A model generated the notes under the pieces. The model was given only the letters and a program-made list of their open reading frames with translations, made no database searches and was not told where the DNA came from. From CAZUGO01 sp964619935 (GTDB taxonomy: Bacteria; Planctomycetota; Phycisphaerae; UBA1845; CAIVHJ01), in contig CAZUGO010000051.1 in assembly GCA_964619935.1 (NCBI GenBank), forward strand, positions 1-40,638: DNA of 40,638 nucleotides, in the 5' to 3' direction. Made by a program: the position numbers and the translations under genes. Shown here in pieces: positions 1-7,282 of the stretch (positions are counted from its first letter, which is position 1; each line of letters starts with the position of its first letter).

Positions 1-218
1 CCACGGATGGCTCTGTCTCGCTCCCTATGCGCTGAGCCCGGCTTGCCCGCCCATCCGGGCGTCCACAAAGCGATAAACTCCGGCGCCGCGGGGCCAGAGC
101 CCCCCCCAATGGAGTGAACGCACCGCATGACACACCAGGACAGGACCCAGAACAATTCGGCTGCCGATCAACAGGAATCACTCCCGTTGCCAGAGAGATT
201 CATGACAATGAAGACCGG

Positions 219-338
219 TCAGAAAGCGGTTGCCGACACGAGGCACACGAGCACGAGGAATGCACCGAAGCTCCTGAAGATTACAGAGGTTAACGACTTC
301 TTCGCGCCGTTAGAATTAGCATTGCAGTATTGACGCAT
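219..338 (-). CDS. Small membrane peptide, 39 aa
   Basis: A 39-codon frame starts at ATG (338-336) and ends at TGA (221-219). A perfect AGGAGG lies seven bases before the start, which is the main reason to believe it. The N-terminal third is polar with two lysines (NGAKKS). The remainder, from about residue 17, is a hydrophobic stretch containing GAFLVLVCLVSATAF and ending directly at the stop, so a single membrane span or a very short exported peptide is likely. It lies 55 bases downstream of the zinc-ribbon membrane protein on the same strand and may be co-transcribed with it. I do not recognise a family. The opposite-strand frame at 127-333 has a weaker start and unremarkable sequence. Confidence 0.5.
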   Translation of the reverse strand: MRQYCNANSNGAKKSLTSVIFRSFGAFLVLVCLVSATAF

Positions 339-393
339 GCGAGTTCCTCCTGATTGAGCATACCAATCTAGCGATACACCGAGGTTTCCTAAA

Positions 394-1146
394 TTAGCAA
401 CCCACTAGACTCCCGCACTCCGGGCACTGTAGCGCGGTTAGACCACGCAGATCGTACCCACACGTGGTGCAGAGCAGTATACCTCTAGCTCGCAGGAGCT
501 TGCGAAGTTCGTTCCGAGAATTCTCACGTATTCTGACAAAGAACACGGTCAATAATCCAAGGAGTATCAGGATCTCCACAGCCGAAAACAACAACAGAAA
601 ATGCTGGCCCCGGGAAATAACGTGCGATCTCAGATAAGGAGAGCATGCAAACACATAAAGAACCACAAGTGCGGCTAAAGGATAGCTCGCCACTTGCGTT
701 GGATACGCCTGTGTTAACGCCTGTGCCTTGTCTTTTGAGCAATCGAATAACGCCAGCTCAGGTTGGAGCCAAGGAACTGTCGTGTTCAACCACAGCCAAA
801 ACTTCTCAGGGAAACACGGAAGGTGTAGGGGGCCACTTGCTAACCACGAGCAAGAGAACGCCACAAACACGGGTATCCATAACGGAATAACAACAACCCA
901 CACGTTTGAGTTTGGACGCGAAGCAAATCTCGGCAGTATTCGTTCAGATGCCCAACTGTGCCCTGCCTCAACCCTCCATCCATGAGTATCCTCAATGGGT
1001 GTATTGTGCCATGACAGGCATCCTCGATCTAATTGCACAACACGTGTGGGCGCCGTAGAGACTATCCTGCAAAAGCTAGCCGCATATATCGCAATGCTAC
1101 CGGCAAGACATGCGATCGAAATAGTCGCCATGACTATGCGTGCCAT
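394..1146 (-). CDS. Membrane protein with C-terminal zinc ribbon
   Basis: The 250-residue product opens with a hydrophobic segment (IVMATISIACLAGSIAIYAA) and has further hydrophobic spans near the middle (VVIPLWIPVFVAF) and towards the C-terminus (FLLLFSAVEILILLGLLTVFF). It ends in a short zinc ribbon, CTTCGYDLRG followed by CPECGS. Proteins with this CxxCGYDLRG...CPECG tail are frequent in Phycisphaerae and have no assigned function. I chose ATG 1146 because AGGAGG lies twelve bases before it; a longer frame from TTG 1179 is possible. The start overlaps the end of the preceding small gene by 50 bases, so the two may be translationally coupled. Zinc binding is inferred from the four cysteines. 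Confidence 0.7.
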   Translation of the reverse strand: MARIVMATISIACLAGSIAIYAASFCRIVSTAPTRVVQLDRGCLSWHNTPIEDTHGWRVEAGHSWASERILPRFASRPNSNVWVVVIPLWIPVFVAFSCSWLASGPLHLPCFPEKFWLWLNTTVPWLQPELALFDCSKDKAQALTQAYPTQVASYPLAALVVLYVFACSPYLRSHVISRGQHFLLLFSAVEILILLGLLTVFFVRIRENSRNELRKLLRARGILLCTTCGYDLRGLTALQCPECGSLVGC

Positions 1147-1324
1147 TTCGCAACGGATCCTCCTCTGTGAGCTGGTCAAAAGCGTGCAACAATGCTAAAT
1201 TTAGCTCGAAAGTCATGTCGGGAGTACATACTGTGGTGATGTGGCCAGGGCAAACTTGTTGAAGTGTATTCATGTTGGGAGTTGTTAACGCATCAACGAG
1301 GAGGTTTTCAAGATGTTCCCTCAT
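1097..1324 (-). CDS. Hypothetical protein, 75 aa
   Basis: An acidic, helical-looking 75-residue frame begins MREHLENLLVDAL and has a leucine-rich middle (FELNLALLHAFDQLTEEDP). The frame can be extended to GTG 1477 (126 residues), but the extension has no good ribosome binding site and is low in complexity, so I prefer ATG 1324, preceded by a GGAAG about 12 bases upstream. Its 3' end overlaps the start of the zinc-ribbon membrane protein and contains that gene's AGGAGG. I do not recognise a family; it could be a chance frame in AT-richer DNA. Confidence 0.35.
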   Translation of the reverse strand: MREHLENLLVDALTTPNMNTLQQVCPGHITTVCTPDMTFELNLALLHAFDQLTEEDPLRNGTHSHGDYFDRMSCR

Positions 1325-1460
1325 GACATAGTTGGCTTCCGCGAATCTGACCGGCGTGAAGATGTCTGTAGCTCGGTGCTGCACGGAATCAACACTACCA
1401 AAAAGAGAGTCGGCGGACGCCCGCTCATTCGAAGATGGGCGAGGCTTCGTCCCGCACGTT

Positions 1461-1703
1461 ATCACTTTGGTGCACACCCCACCAATTCTAGCCGCCCACG
1501 ATCACTATGAAAAGAAAAGGCGGTCAGGAATGGCCTGACCGCCTTGAGTGCCAGGCCCCCCCCCAAAGGCAGCGAGCAGTCAGAACCCCCACTTGGCTAT
1601 CGTGGTGACGAAAAAAACTCACTCCCTCAGAGCCCCAAGGGTATCGAAACCCGGTGGTTGACGCCCCTGGCGCGTGATCACTTTGTGCACACTTTGTGCA
1701 CAC
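1461..1703. repeat. Imperfect direct repeats near tRNA-Leu
   Basis: ATCACTTTGGTGCACACC at 1461-1478 recurs, one base shorter, as ATCACTTTGTGCACAC at 1677-1692. The second copy runs into a perfect 11-bp tandem duplication of TTTGTGCACAC (1682-1692 and 1693-1703). They sit 78 to 320 bp beyond the 3' end of the tRNA gene and might be leftovers of an integration site. They do not match the tRNA itself, so this remains a guess. Confidence 0.4.
1517..1545 (-). terminator. Rho-independent terminator
   Basis: A perfect 12-bp stem (AAGGCGGTCAGG with CCTGACCGCCTT) encloses a 5-base loop. Read on the minus strand the stem is followed by a T-rich run (TTTTCTTTTC), which gives the direction. It ends the transcript that comes from the tRNA-Leu side, about 235 bases beyond the tRNA. 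Confidence 0.8.
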
Positions 1704-1780
1704 CCTGCGTTTTTGAGACCCAATCACACCCCAAACAAATAGGCTCATGAATTGTCGTAAGTGATTGTATTGAAAGGTAT

Positions 1781-1864
1781 TGCGGATGAGAGGACTCGAA
1801 CCTCCACGACCTTGCGGTCACTGGCACCTGAAGCCAGCGCGTCTGCCAATTCCGCCACATCCGC
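1781..1864 (-). tRNA. tRNA-Leu (anticodon CAG)
   Basis: The minus strand folds as a class II tRNA of 84 nt. The acceptor stem is GCGGATG/CATCCGC, the D-arm begins TGGCGGAATTGGCAGACGC, the anticodon stem CTGGC/GCCAG holds loop TTCAGGT with CAG at positions 34-36, the long variable arm is typical of leucine tRNAs, and the T-arm carries GGTTCGAGTCC. The discriminator base is A and no CCA is encoded. A sigma70-like promoter lies just upstream. Confidence 0.96.
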
Positions 1865-1885
1865 AGGTGGACTTCCGAATCAGAA

Positions 1886-1914
1886 ACTATACGGCTTCAT
1901 CCGAGCCCGAGCAA
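1886..1914 (-). promoter_or_regulatory. Promoter of tRNA-Leu
   Basis: On the minus strand TTGCTC (1914-1909) and TATAGT (1891-1886) are separated by exactly 17 bases. The -10 box matches the sigma70 consensus at five of six positions and lies 21 bases before the mature tRNA 5' end, leaving room for a short leader. Confidence 0.6.
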
Positions 1915-2012
1915 GAGCCGCAGATTCGCGGGATCAGGTTAGCCGGGATTGCAGGAGCTTGCCGCAGCCCTGGCTGCTTCGGCGGGATGGGTCGACGGTG
2001 GAAACCGGCTGA

Positions 2013-2414
2013 CTAATCCCATTCCATGAGCAACGGCCGCTGCGCCGCGAACACATCCGGCGGCGGCGGCCCGACCGGCCCTGAGGCGACGACCGCCGGA
2101 GCCGCGGTGACGGCCGGGGCCTCGGCGTGGCGAACCGGACCACCCGTCACAGACCCGGCCGCAACAAACAGCTCGCGCAACGGCGCCAGCAACGGACTGG
2201 AGGCGTCGGCCTGGAAGTAAACCCGCCGCCCAACCGTGCGCCGCTGCAACAACCCCGCCCCGGACAACCGGGCCAACTCCACCGAAACCGCCCGCGGCAT
2301 CAAGCCAGACTCGCGGACCAGCTCACGGACATACCAAGGCCGAGAGGGATCCCGCAGCAACACCGCCAGCAACACCCGCCGAGCACCGGGAAACAAACCG
2401 ATCAAGCTACTCAT
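2013..2414 (-). CDS. ArsR-type winged-helix transcriptional regulator
   Basis: The 133-residue product has a winged helix in roughly its first 85 residues. It contains a helix that positions the reader (SRPWYVRELVRESG), a recognition helix (MPRAVSVELARLSGAGLLQ) and a wing (RTVGRRVYFQAD), then an alanine/proline-rich tail without known motif. This fits ArsR/MarR-like repressors; no metal-binding cysteines are visible, so the signal it senses is unknown. I chose ATG 2414, where the family homology begins; there is no Shine-Dalgarno sequence and the predicted transcription start falls almost on the ATG, so a leaderless message is likely. Two copies of an AT-rich dyad lie upstream, one over the -10 box, which suggests autoregulation. 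An in-frame GTG/ATG further upstream (2453) would put the operator inside the gene. Confidence 0.75.
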   Translation of the reverse strand: MSSLIGLFPGARRVLLAVLLRDPSRPWYVRELVRESGLMPRAVSVELARLSGAGLLQRRTVGRRVYFQADASSPLLAPLRELFVAAGSVTGGPVRHAEAPAVTAAPAVVASGPVGPPPPDVFAAQRPLLMEWD

Positions 2415-2431
2415 GTATAACATACATATAC
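2415..2431. promoter_or_regulatory. Operator copy 1 (GTATA-N7-TATAC)
   Basis: This 17-bp dyad, GTATA-N7-TATAC, abuts the regulator's start codon and covers the candidate -10 box. An almost identical site lies 72 bp upstream. Such AT-only dyads are very unusual in this GC-rich DNA. Binding by the adjacent winged-helix protein is inferred. Confidence 0.55.
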
Positions 2432-2453
2432 AAGACGGCAGATCCAACGGCAA
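2425..2453 (-). promoter_or_regulatory. Promoter of the ArsR-type regulator
   Basis: On the minus strand TTGCCG (2453-2448) and TATATG (2430-2425) are spaced by 17 bases. The expected start of transcription lies within a few bases of ATG 2414. Operator copy 1 overlaps the -10 box, a position suited to repression. Confidence 0.45.
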
Positions 2454-2486
2454 GCCTATTCTGGAAGGCTGCCAATCTGGAGTAAT

Positions 2487-2503
2487 GTATAAATATAATA
2501 TAC
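2487..2503. promoter_or_regulatory. Operator copy 2 (GTATA-N7-TATAC)
   Basis: This is the second GTATA-N7-TATAC dyad. Over 19 bases starting with the preceding AT it matches copy 1 except for the five central positions. It lies between the regulator and the 3' end of the phosphatase-like gene. The copies are 72 bp apart centre to centre, near seven helical turns, which would allow looping. Confidence 0.5.
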
Positions 2504-2551
2504 GAACCTGGGCAGGAGGAGGACAGCGATCCTTTCCGCTTCAACAGAGGA

Positions 2552-3154
2552 TCAGTCCTGGCTGCTGGGCCCGCCATACTCTTGCGGATCGATCGCGACA
2601 CGGCCCTGGTCATCAATCGTAATGAAGTACAGATCCTGGTAGCGCGTCGGCGGCCGGTTGGTGCCTCCCAAACGCATGTAGATCTCCTGCAAGTTGCCGG
2701 ACTGAGCACCCGTGACCGGGCCGGTGTTGCCGACCCACAGGACGACCCCTCCGGCGTGACGGGTCAGCCAGGTGTTGGCCAGTTGATCAGCCAGGGCCTT
2801 GGTATCCAACAACTCCAATGGGCTGACCAGGGTAGGGTCGACATTGATGCGCCCGACCAACGGTTCAACAGTTTGCAGGTTGCGGGTCAGCCCGGCGACG
2901 TAGATTGCCGTGATGCCTGCGTTGTCGAGGGCATCGGCCAAGGCCGCGGCTCGGGCCAGGCCTTCGGCGTTCAGGGGTTCGGTCGGTGGCGGATTGGACC
3001 CAGGATCCCGTTCGGCGTGGCGGGCCATGATGATCGTCGTAATCGTGCCCGGCAGTGACCGGGAGATCGACGGCATCGGAGCGCAGTGGGCGAATCCCAG
3101 CAGCAGAATGGTTGCGGCGACGCGGATCGCGGGACAGGACGCAGGTGCGTTCAT
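2552..3154 (-). CDS. Exported histidine-phosphatase-like protein
   Basis: The 200-residue product has an N-terminal signal sequence (hydrophobic core VAATILLLGFA) followed by a phosphoglycerate-mutase-like fold. The first catalytic motif is present as MARHAER (His46). The region that normally reads GHSNT and supplies the second catalytic histidine here reads VLWVGNTGPV, so this histidine seems to be missing. The C-terminal end (YQDLYFITIDDQGRV) matches the family's last strand. ATG 3154 was chosen because GGAGG lies eight bases before it. The protein may bind a phosphorylated ligand without hydrolysing it, or an unusual residue may replace the base. It ends about 50 bases before operator copy 2. 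Confidence 0.75.
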   Translation of the reverse strand: MNAPASCPAIRVAATILLLGFAHCAPMPSISRSLPGTITTIIMARHAERDPGSNPPPTEPLNAEGLARAAALADALDNAGITAIYVAGLTRNLQTVEPLVGRINVDPTLVSPLELLDTKALADQLANTWLTRHAGGVVLWVGNTGPVTGAQSGNLQEIYMRLGGTNRPPTRYQDLYFITIDDQGRVAIDPQEYGGPSSQD

Positions 3155-3486
3155 GGGGCAGGCCTCCAAGATCAAGTTCAATGACCAGACCGGTTCGGCA
3201 CCACCGGCCGGCGGTGTAGTGGTATTGTGGGGCTTCTCTCCGAAAGCGCCAAGGCCGAGTCAGGGGGCGCCGCCGGTTGGGCATCTGCCGCGATTCCGGC
3301 CACATTCGGACGTACCGGAAGGCGGGCGAAGCCGATACCATTGAGCAGACCGGCGTCTGAACAAGGCGACTGCGGCGGTGCGTGAGCCGTACCCGAAGCT
3401 GCGGCCAGGATCAGCAGGCGTTGTGGAATCTCCTGGGTCCTGAAGCGGCAACCGCCATGCGATGGCCGGCTGCAAGGAGCTTGGTG
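3155..3486. other. Divergent intergenic region
   Basis: No gene is convincing here. The region separates the phosphatase-like gene from the lipoprotein hydrolase and must hold both promoters, but I see no clear -35/-10 pair. A near-perfect 18-bp palindrome (CACCACCGG/CCGGCGGTG) lies at 3199-3216; in DNA this GC-rich it may be chance. Confidence 0.4.
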
Positions 3487-4797
3487 ATGGGCAAAGTGTG
3501 TGCGGCGGTGCTGTTCGGTTTGGGCCTGGCGGCGGGATGTCAGGGTCCCCAGCGAGTGGTTCCGCCGATCGAACGGTCGGCCTTGGACCTGGGGCAGGGT
3601 GCCGCCGAACTGGTCGCGGCTTACGGCTCCCCGGCGTTTGTGTACCGGAAGAACCGGCCAGGACCCACCTGCAAGATTTACTCGCCGAGCGCTGCCGCAG
3701 TGCCGGAGGTGCTCGACGACACCAATCTGGTCATCTTTGCCGAAGGATCGGGCGATCAGCCCCAGCACTTTCTGCGGACCGCCGAATTGATCGCCCAGAG
3801 TCGTTACCACCCGGCCGGCGACAGTCCCAACCTGCTGATTCTGCTGGTCCACTGGTCGGAGAGCACCAGCGTCGTGAAAGAGCACCTCAATTTTGAGGGC
3901 CAGTCGCACGGCGCCGACTTGCTGCGCCGGATGTGCGCGTTGCACCAGCAGCGGCATCCGCGCGACGGGTTGCTGAGCATCATCGGCTTTTCCGCCGGGA
4001 CGCGGGTCGCCCAGTTGGCGTTTGGCGCCCGGCTGCCCGACGGCCGGCGGGCAAACGAACCGCCGGTCCTCACCGGGGTTCCCGACAGCTTGCGGACGGT
4101 CGACCACGTCGTGTACCTGGGTTCCAGCCTGAATCGTGATGATCCGCTGCCCTTCGAAACGGTCAGCGGGCGCTTCATCAATTTCGTGAATCATCGGGAC
4201 ACGCACTACGGCGATCGAGCGCCGTACTACGCGCCGGCCGGGACATCACCCATTTACGGCCGAGTGCTCGAAGCGAACTTGTACCTGGCCCGGCCCAACA
4301 CCGGCGCTTCGGCCAACGGCTTCAGTCGCCTGGCGACCTTGACCTCCAAGGCGCAATTTGAGGTGCTCACCAGGGACCCGGCCGTGGACCGTTGTTTCAA
4401 GATGATTAACGTTGCGGTGCCGCCGCAGTTGATCCCGTGGTCGGTGCTCAGCGTGCCGATTCTGGATGACGACCTGGACACCTACATGAACCTGGCTCCC
4501 AACCACTACTCGATGGTCGGCCGCGGCCCGGAAGGCGGGCTGGCCAGCAAGACCTTCGATCAGTACAAGGATCTGTCTTACGAGTTCGTTCGCGAGCAGG
4601 TCGCTTGCGCGGCATTGCGGGGTCGGGTCAACGCGTTTGAATTGGGCAGCGAGCCGAAGCCCAATATCCTGCCGTCGTTGATCAACCCCGCCAATCTGAT
4701 CCTGTCGATTCAATCCCAGGGCGGCGCGCCGGTACCCACACCTCCGCCCGACAACTTCGAGTCCCCTCCCGAGTCGCCTGCCGATCCGCAACCGTAG
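3487..4797 (+). CDS. Lipoprotein alpha/beta hydrolase
   Basis: The 436-residue product starts with a lipoprotein signal peptide; the lipobox is LAAGC with Cys18. The nucleophile elbow of an alpha/beta hydrolase is seen as IIGFSAGTR (GxSxG, Ser169), preceded by strand-like VIFAEGSGD and LLILLVHWSES. A possible catalytic histidine lies in the stretch NLAPNHYSMVGRG. The C-terminus is proline-rich. ATG 3487 was chosen because AAGGAG precedes it and because it gives the signal peptide directly; the frame is open back to 3382. Together these suggest an esterase-like enzyme anchored in a membrane facing the periplasm. The substrate is unknown and no neighbour defines it. Confidence 0.7.
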   Translation: MGKVCAAVLFGLGLAAGCQGPQRVVPPIERSALDLGQGAAELVAAYGSPAFVYRKNRPGPTCKIYSPSAAAVPEVLDDTNLVIFAEGSGDQPQHFLRTAELIAQSRYHPAGDSPNLLILLVHWSESTSVVKEHLNFEGQSHGADLLRRMCALHQQRHPRDGLLSIIGFSAGTRVAQLAFGARLPDGRRANEPPVLTGVPDSLRTVDHVVYLGSSLNRDDPLPFETVSGRFINFVNHRDTHYGDRAPYYAPAGTSPIYGRVLEANLYLARPNTGASANGFSRLATLTSKAQFEVLTRDPAVDRCFKMINVAVPPQLIPWSVLSVPILDDDLDTYMNLAPNHYSMVGRGPEGGLASKTFDQYKDLSYEFVREQVACAALRGRVNAFELGSEPKPNILPSLINPANLILSIQSQGGAPVPTPPPDNFESPPESPADPQP

Positions 4798-5036
4798 GGC
4801 GGGCTCGGCCCACCACGGTGCAAGACCCCGGCGTGTCGTTCATGGGGTGCGACATTGGGCGCCGGCGGATTCGCCGCGAGGCCTTCGGGCGCCGGCAGGT
4901 CGCGGCGCTGAACCCTATGGAAATTTGCGAGCGCCGGAACTAAGGTACTGCCTTTGCCGGATCCGGACGTTCTGGCGCCGGTCGAGGCCCGCGGGGCTCC
5001 GGCAACCGGGACTCGATGACAGGAGCAGCGGCGCCA

Positions 5037-6995
5037 ATGTGTGGGATCGCCGGGGCGATTGATCTTGCGGGCACCCGCACGTTCTCGGTGGAGCGACTGC
5101 TGGCCATGACCGCTGCGCTCACCCATCGCGGACCCGACGACGAACACGTTCACGTCGAGCCGGGGCTGGCGCTGGGCGTACGCCGGCTGGCCATTGTGGA
5201 CATTCCCGACGGGCGACAGCCGCTGAGCAACGAAGGCGGGGACGTCTGGGTCGCGGTGAACGGCGAGTTGTTTGACTATCCCGAGCTGCGCCGCCGGCTG
5301 TTGAGTCGCGGGCATCGCTTTCGGACCCACTGCGACACCGAGGCGTGGGTGCATCTGTATGAAGATCACGGTACGGCGGTGTTCGAGCACACCTTCGGGC
5401 AATACGCGGTGTCGCTGTGGGACCGAACCCGCCGCACGTTGCTGCTGGCCCGCGATCGCATGGGCATCTGTCCGCTGTACTACACCCAGGTCGACCGCTG
5501 GCTGCTGTGGGCGTCGGAGGTCAAGGCCTTGCTGGCCTCGGGGCTGGTCGCGCCCGAGCCGGATGTGGCGGCAATCAACCACTTCTTCACCTTTTTCTGT
5601 TCGCCCACCAGCCGCTCGTTCTTTCAGGGAGTCACGTTGCTGCTGCCCGGTCAGATGGTGGAGGTCCGGGCCGGGCGGATCCACAAACGGCAGTATTGGG
5701 ACCTGGACTTCCCGGACCGCGGCAGCGAGCAGCGTTTCGCCGATGACCAGGCCGCCGTGCAGCAACTGGAGCACCTGCTGCGGCACGCGGTGGTTCGGCG
5801 ATTGCGCGGCGACGTGCCGGTGGTTTGCTACCTCAGCGGCGGCCTCGATTCGACCGTGACCTTGGCGCTGTGCGCCCAACAGCGCGCCGAACCGATGCAC
5901 TGCTTCACCGTGGGTCTGGATGGCGCCGGGCCGGACGAGCGCTCCCAGGCTTCCGAATCGGCGGCGGTCCTGGGTTCCCGGTTGACCACCCGAACCTTCA
6001 ACCGCCTGGACATCGCCACCGCCTTTCCCGACCTGATCCACGCTGCGGAAGGACCGGTGATGGATACGTCGTGCGCCTGCCTGATGCGCCTGGCCGAGGA
6101 AGTGCATCAGCAGGGATACAAGGTGGCCATGACCGGCGAGGGGGCCGACGAAGCGCTGGCCGGTTACGTGTGGTTCAAGTCACACAGGATCGGCCGCGAC
6201 ATCCTCCGCCCGGTGGTGCCGTTTCTGCCGCGCATGATCCATGAATTCATGTTGCTGGCCATCGGCGGCGGCGCCGCGCATCGGCCGCGGCGTGACGCCA
6301 TGAACGGGGTGCGCACCGTGCAGCAGGAAATCGCCGAACTCATGGGTCAAACCCGGGAATCGCTGTTCTGCCGCGACCTGTGGGCCCGGCTGGGTGACCA
6401 CTGCCCGTTCGATGATCTCGATCTGCCCAATGCGCGGGTTGGCCGGTGGCACCCGCTGAACCAATCGTTGTACGTTGGCTATAAGGTCATGCTGCCCGGC
6501 CTGCTGATGATGGCCAAGGGCGATCGAGCGGCGATGAACTCGTCGGTGGAGACCCGCTATCCCTACCTCGACGAAGAGGTCGTGCAGTTCTGCGCCGCCA
6601 TCCATCCGTACTACAAGCTGCGCGGTCTGACCAACAAGTGGCTGTTGCGGCAGGTCGCCGCCCGGGTGGTGCCGCCGCGGATCGCGGCCCGCAAGAAGAC
6701 CATGTTCCGGGCGTCGATGGCCGATGCCTTTCTGGGGCCGGAGCGGCCTTTGTGGGTCGATCAACTGCTCAGTCCCGAATCGCTGCGGGCCACCGGATTG
6801 TTCCGCGAGGCCGGTGTGAACGACGCCCGCCGGTCGCAAGCCAAGCGGCGGATCACGCCGCGGCGCAGCTTCCTGGACATGGGACTGATGTCGGTAATCG
6901 CCACGCAGTTGTGGATGCACCATTATTGCGGGGGCGGGCTCGCCGATTTGCCGGCCCACGCGGCGGCGCCTGCGGCCTTCAAGGACTCGGCCTGA
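5037..6995 (+). CDS. asnB: Asparagine synthase (glutamine-hydrolysing)
   Basis: This 652-residue enzyme would convert aspartate, glutamine and ATP to asparagine and glutamate. The mature protein must begin with the catalytic cysteine, so ATG 5037 (MCGIAGAID) is the start rather than the upstream in-frame ATG 5016. The N-terminal glutaminase domain shows HRGPDDE, AIVDIPDGRQPLSNE and VNGELFDY. The synthetase domain carries the pyrophosphate-binding loop YLSGGLDSTV and the later motif MTGEGADEALAGY. Length and order fit the AsnB family. It stands alone between a lipoprotein gene and the convergent sugar-transport operon. Some AsnB relatives amidate cell-surface or peptide substrates, so a role outside amino-acid supply cannot be excluded. 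Confidence 0.93.
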   Translation: MCGIAGAIDLAGTRTFSVERLLAMTAALTHRGPDDEHVHVEPGLALGVRRLAIVDIPDGRQPLSNEGGDVWVAVNGELFDYPELRRRLLSRGHRFRTHCDTEAWVHLYEDHGTAVFEHTFGQYAVSLWDRTRRTLLLARDRMGICPLYYTQVDRWLLWASEVKALLASGLVAPEPDVAAINHFFTFFCSPTSRSFFQGVTLLLPGQMVEVRAGRIHKRQYWDLDFPDRGSEQRFADDQAAVQQLEHLLRHAVVRRLRGDVPVVCYLSGGLDSTVTLALCAQQRAEPMHCFTVGLDGAGPDERSQASESAAVLGSRLTTRTFNRLDIATAFPDLIHAAEGPVMDTSCACLMRLAEEVHQQGYKVAMTGEGADEALAGYVWFKSHRIGRDILRPVVPFLPRMIHEFMLLAIGGGAAHRPRRDAMNGVRTVQQEIAELMGQTRESLFCRDLWARLGDHCPFDDLDLPNARVGRWHPLNQSLYVGYKVMLPGLLMMAKGDRAAMNSSVETRYPYLDEEVVQFCAAIHPYYKLRGLTNKWLLRQVAARVVPPRIAARKKTMFRASMADAFLGPERPLWVDQLLSPESLRATGLFREAGVNDARRSQAKRRITPRRSFLDMGLMSVIATQLWMHHYCGGGLADLPAHAAAPAAFKDSA

Positions 6996-7282
6996 CCGGG
7001 CTCGGCCGGGCGGCGCTGCATGCTGAACTCGGCGGCGACCAGCGACCCGCACGGCACCGGGAGCAGCATGATCAGCAGGCCACGCCGTAGGGCGGGTTGA
7101 TGGGGGAGTGGGGCGCATCGGGGCGGCCGGTCCGCCTGGCGAGCCGCTGGCCCAGGAATCCGCAGACCCAGGTCCAGCGGCACCCGTACGCGCTTCAGCA
7201 CCCAGGCCCCACCACACCCATTGGGCAGGATCGTCGCGCCCGGCCGCGAAGACGACCCGTAGCAGGATCACCGCCGGTTCGA

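Larger units (their letters stand above)
1..1780. other. AT-richer, probably acquired segment next to tRNA-Leu
   Basis: Base composition is visibly more AT-rich here, especially from about 240 to 1500, than in the strongly GC-rich DNA that follows. The segment carries three small minus-strand genes without close recognisable relatives and ends at a tRNA-Leu gene, a common integration site. Positions 1325-1516 and 1546-1676 show no convincing gene. No integrase is visible, so the transfer event is inferred from composition and location only. Confidence 0.45.

Noticed and set aside
127..333. Plus-strand 68-residue frame
   Set aside because: It has no homology and an unremarkable sequence, and it lies opposite the small minus-strand peptide gene that has a perfect AGGAGG.
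1524..1748. Possible integrase C-terminus on the minus strand
   Set aside because: The 74-residue frame contains the terminator stem and shows no integrase motif (R-H-R-Y).
6996..7282. Minus-strand frame with a hydrophobic stretch (GLLIMLLPVPCGSLVAAEFS) between asnB and the permease
   Set aside because: It has no ribosome binding site, overlaps the end of asnB and is rich in arginine and proline as expected for a shadow frame in GC-rich DNA. A decayed gene cannot be excluded.
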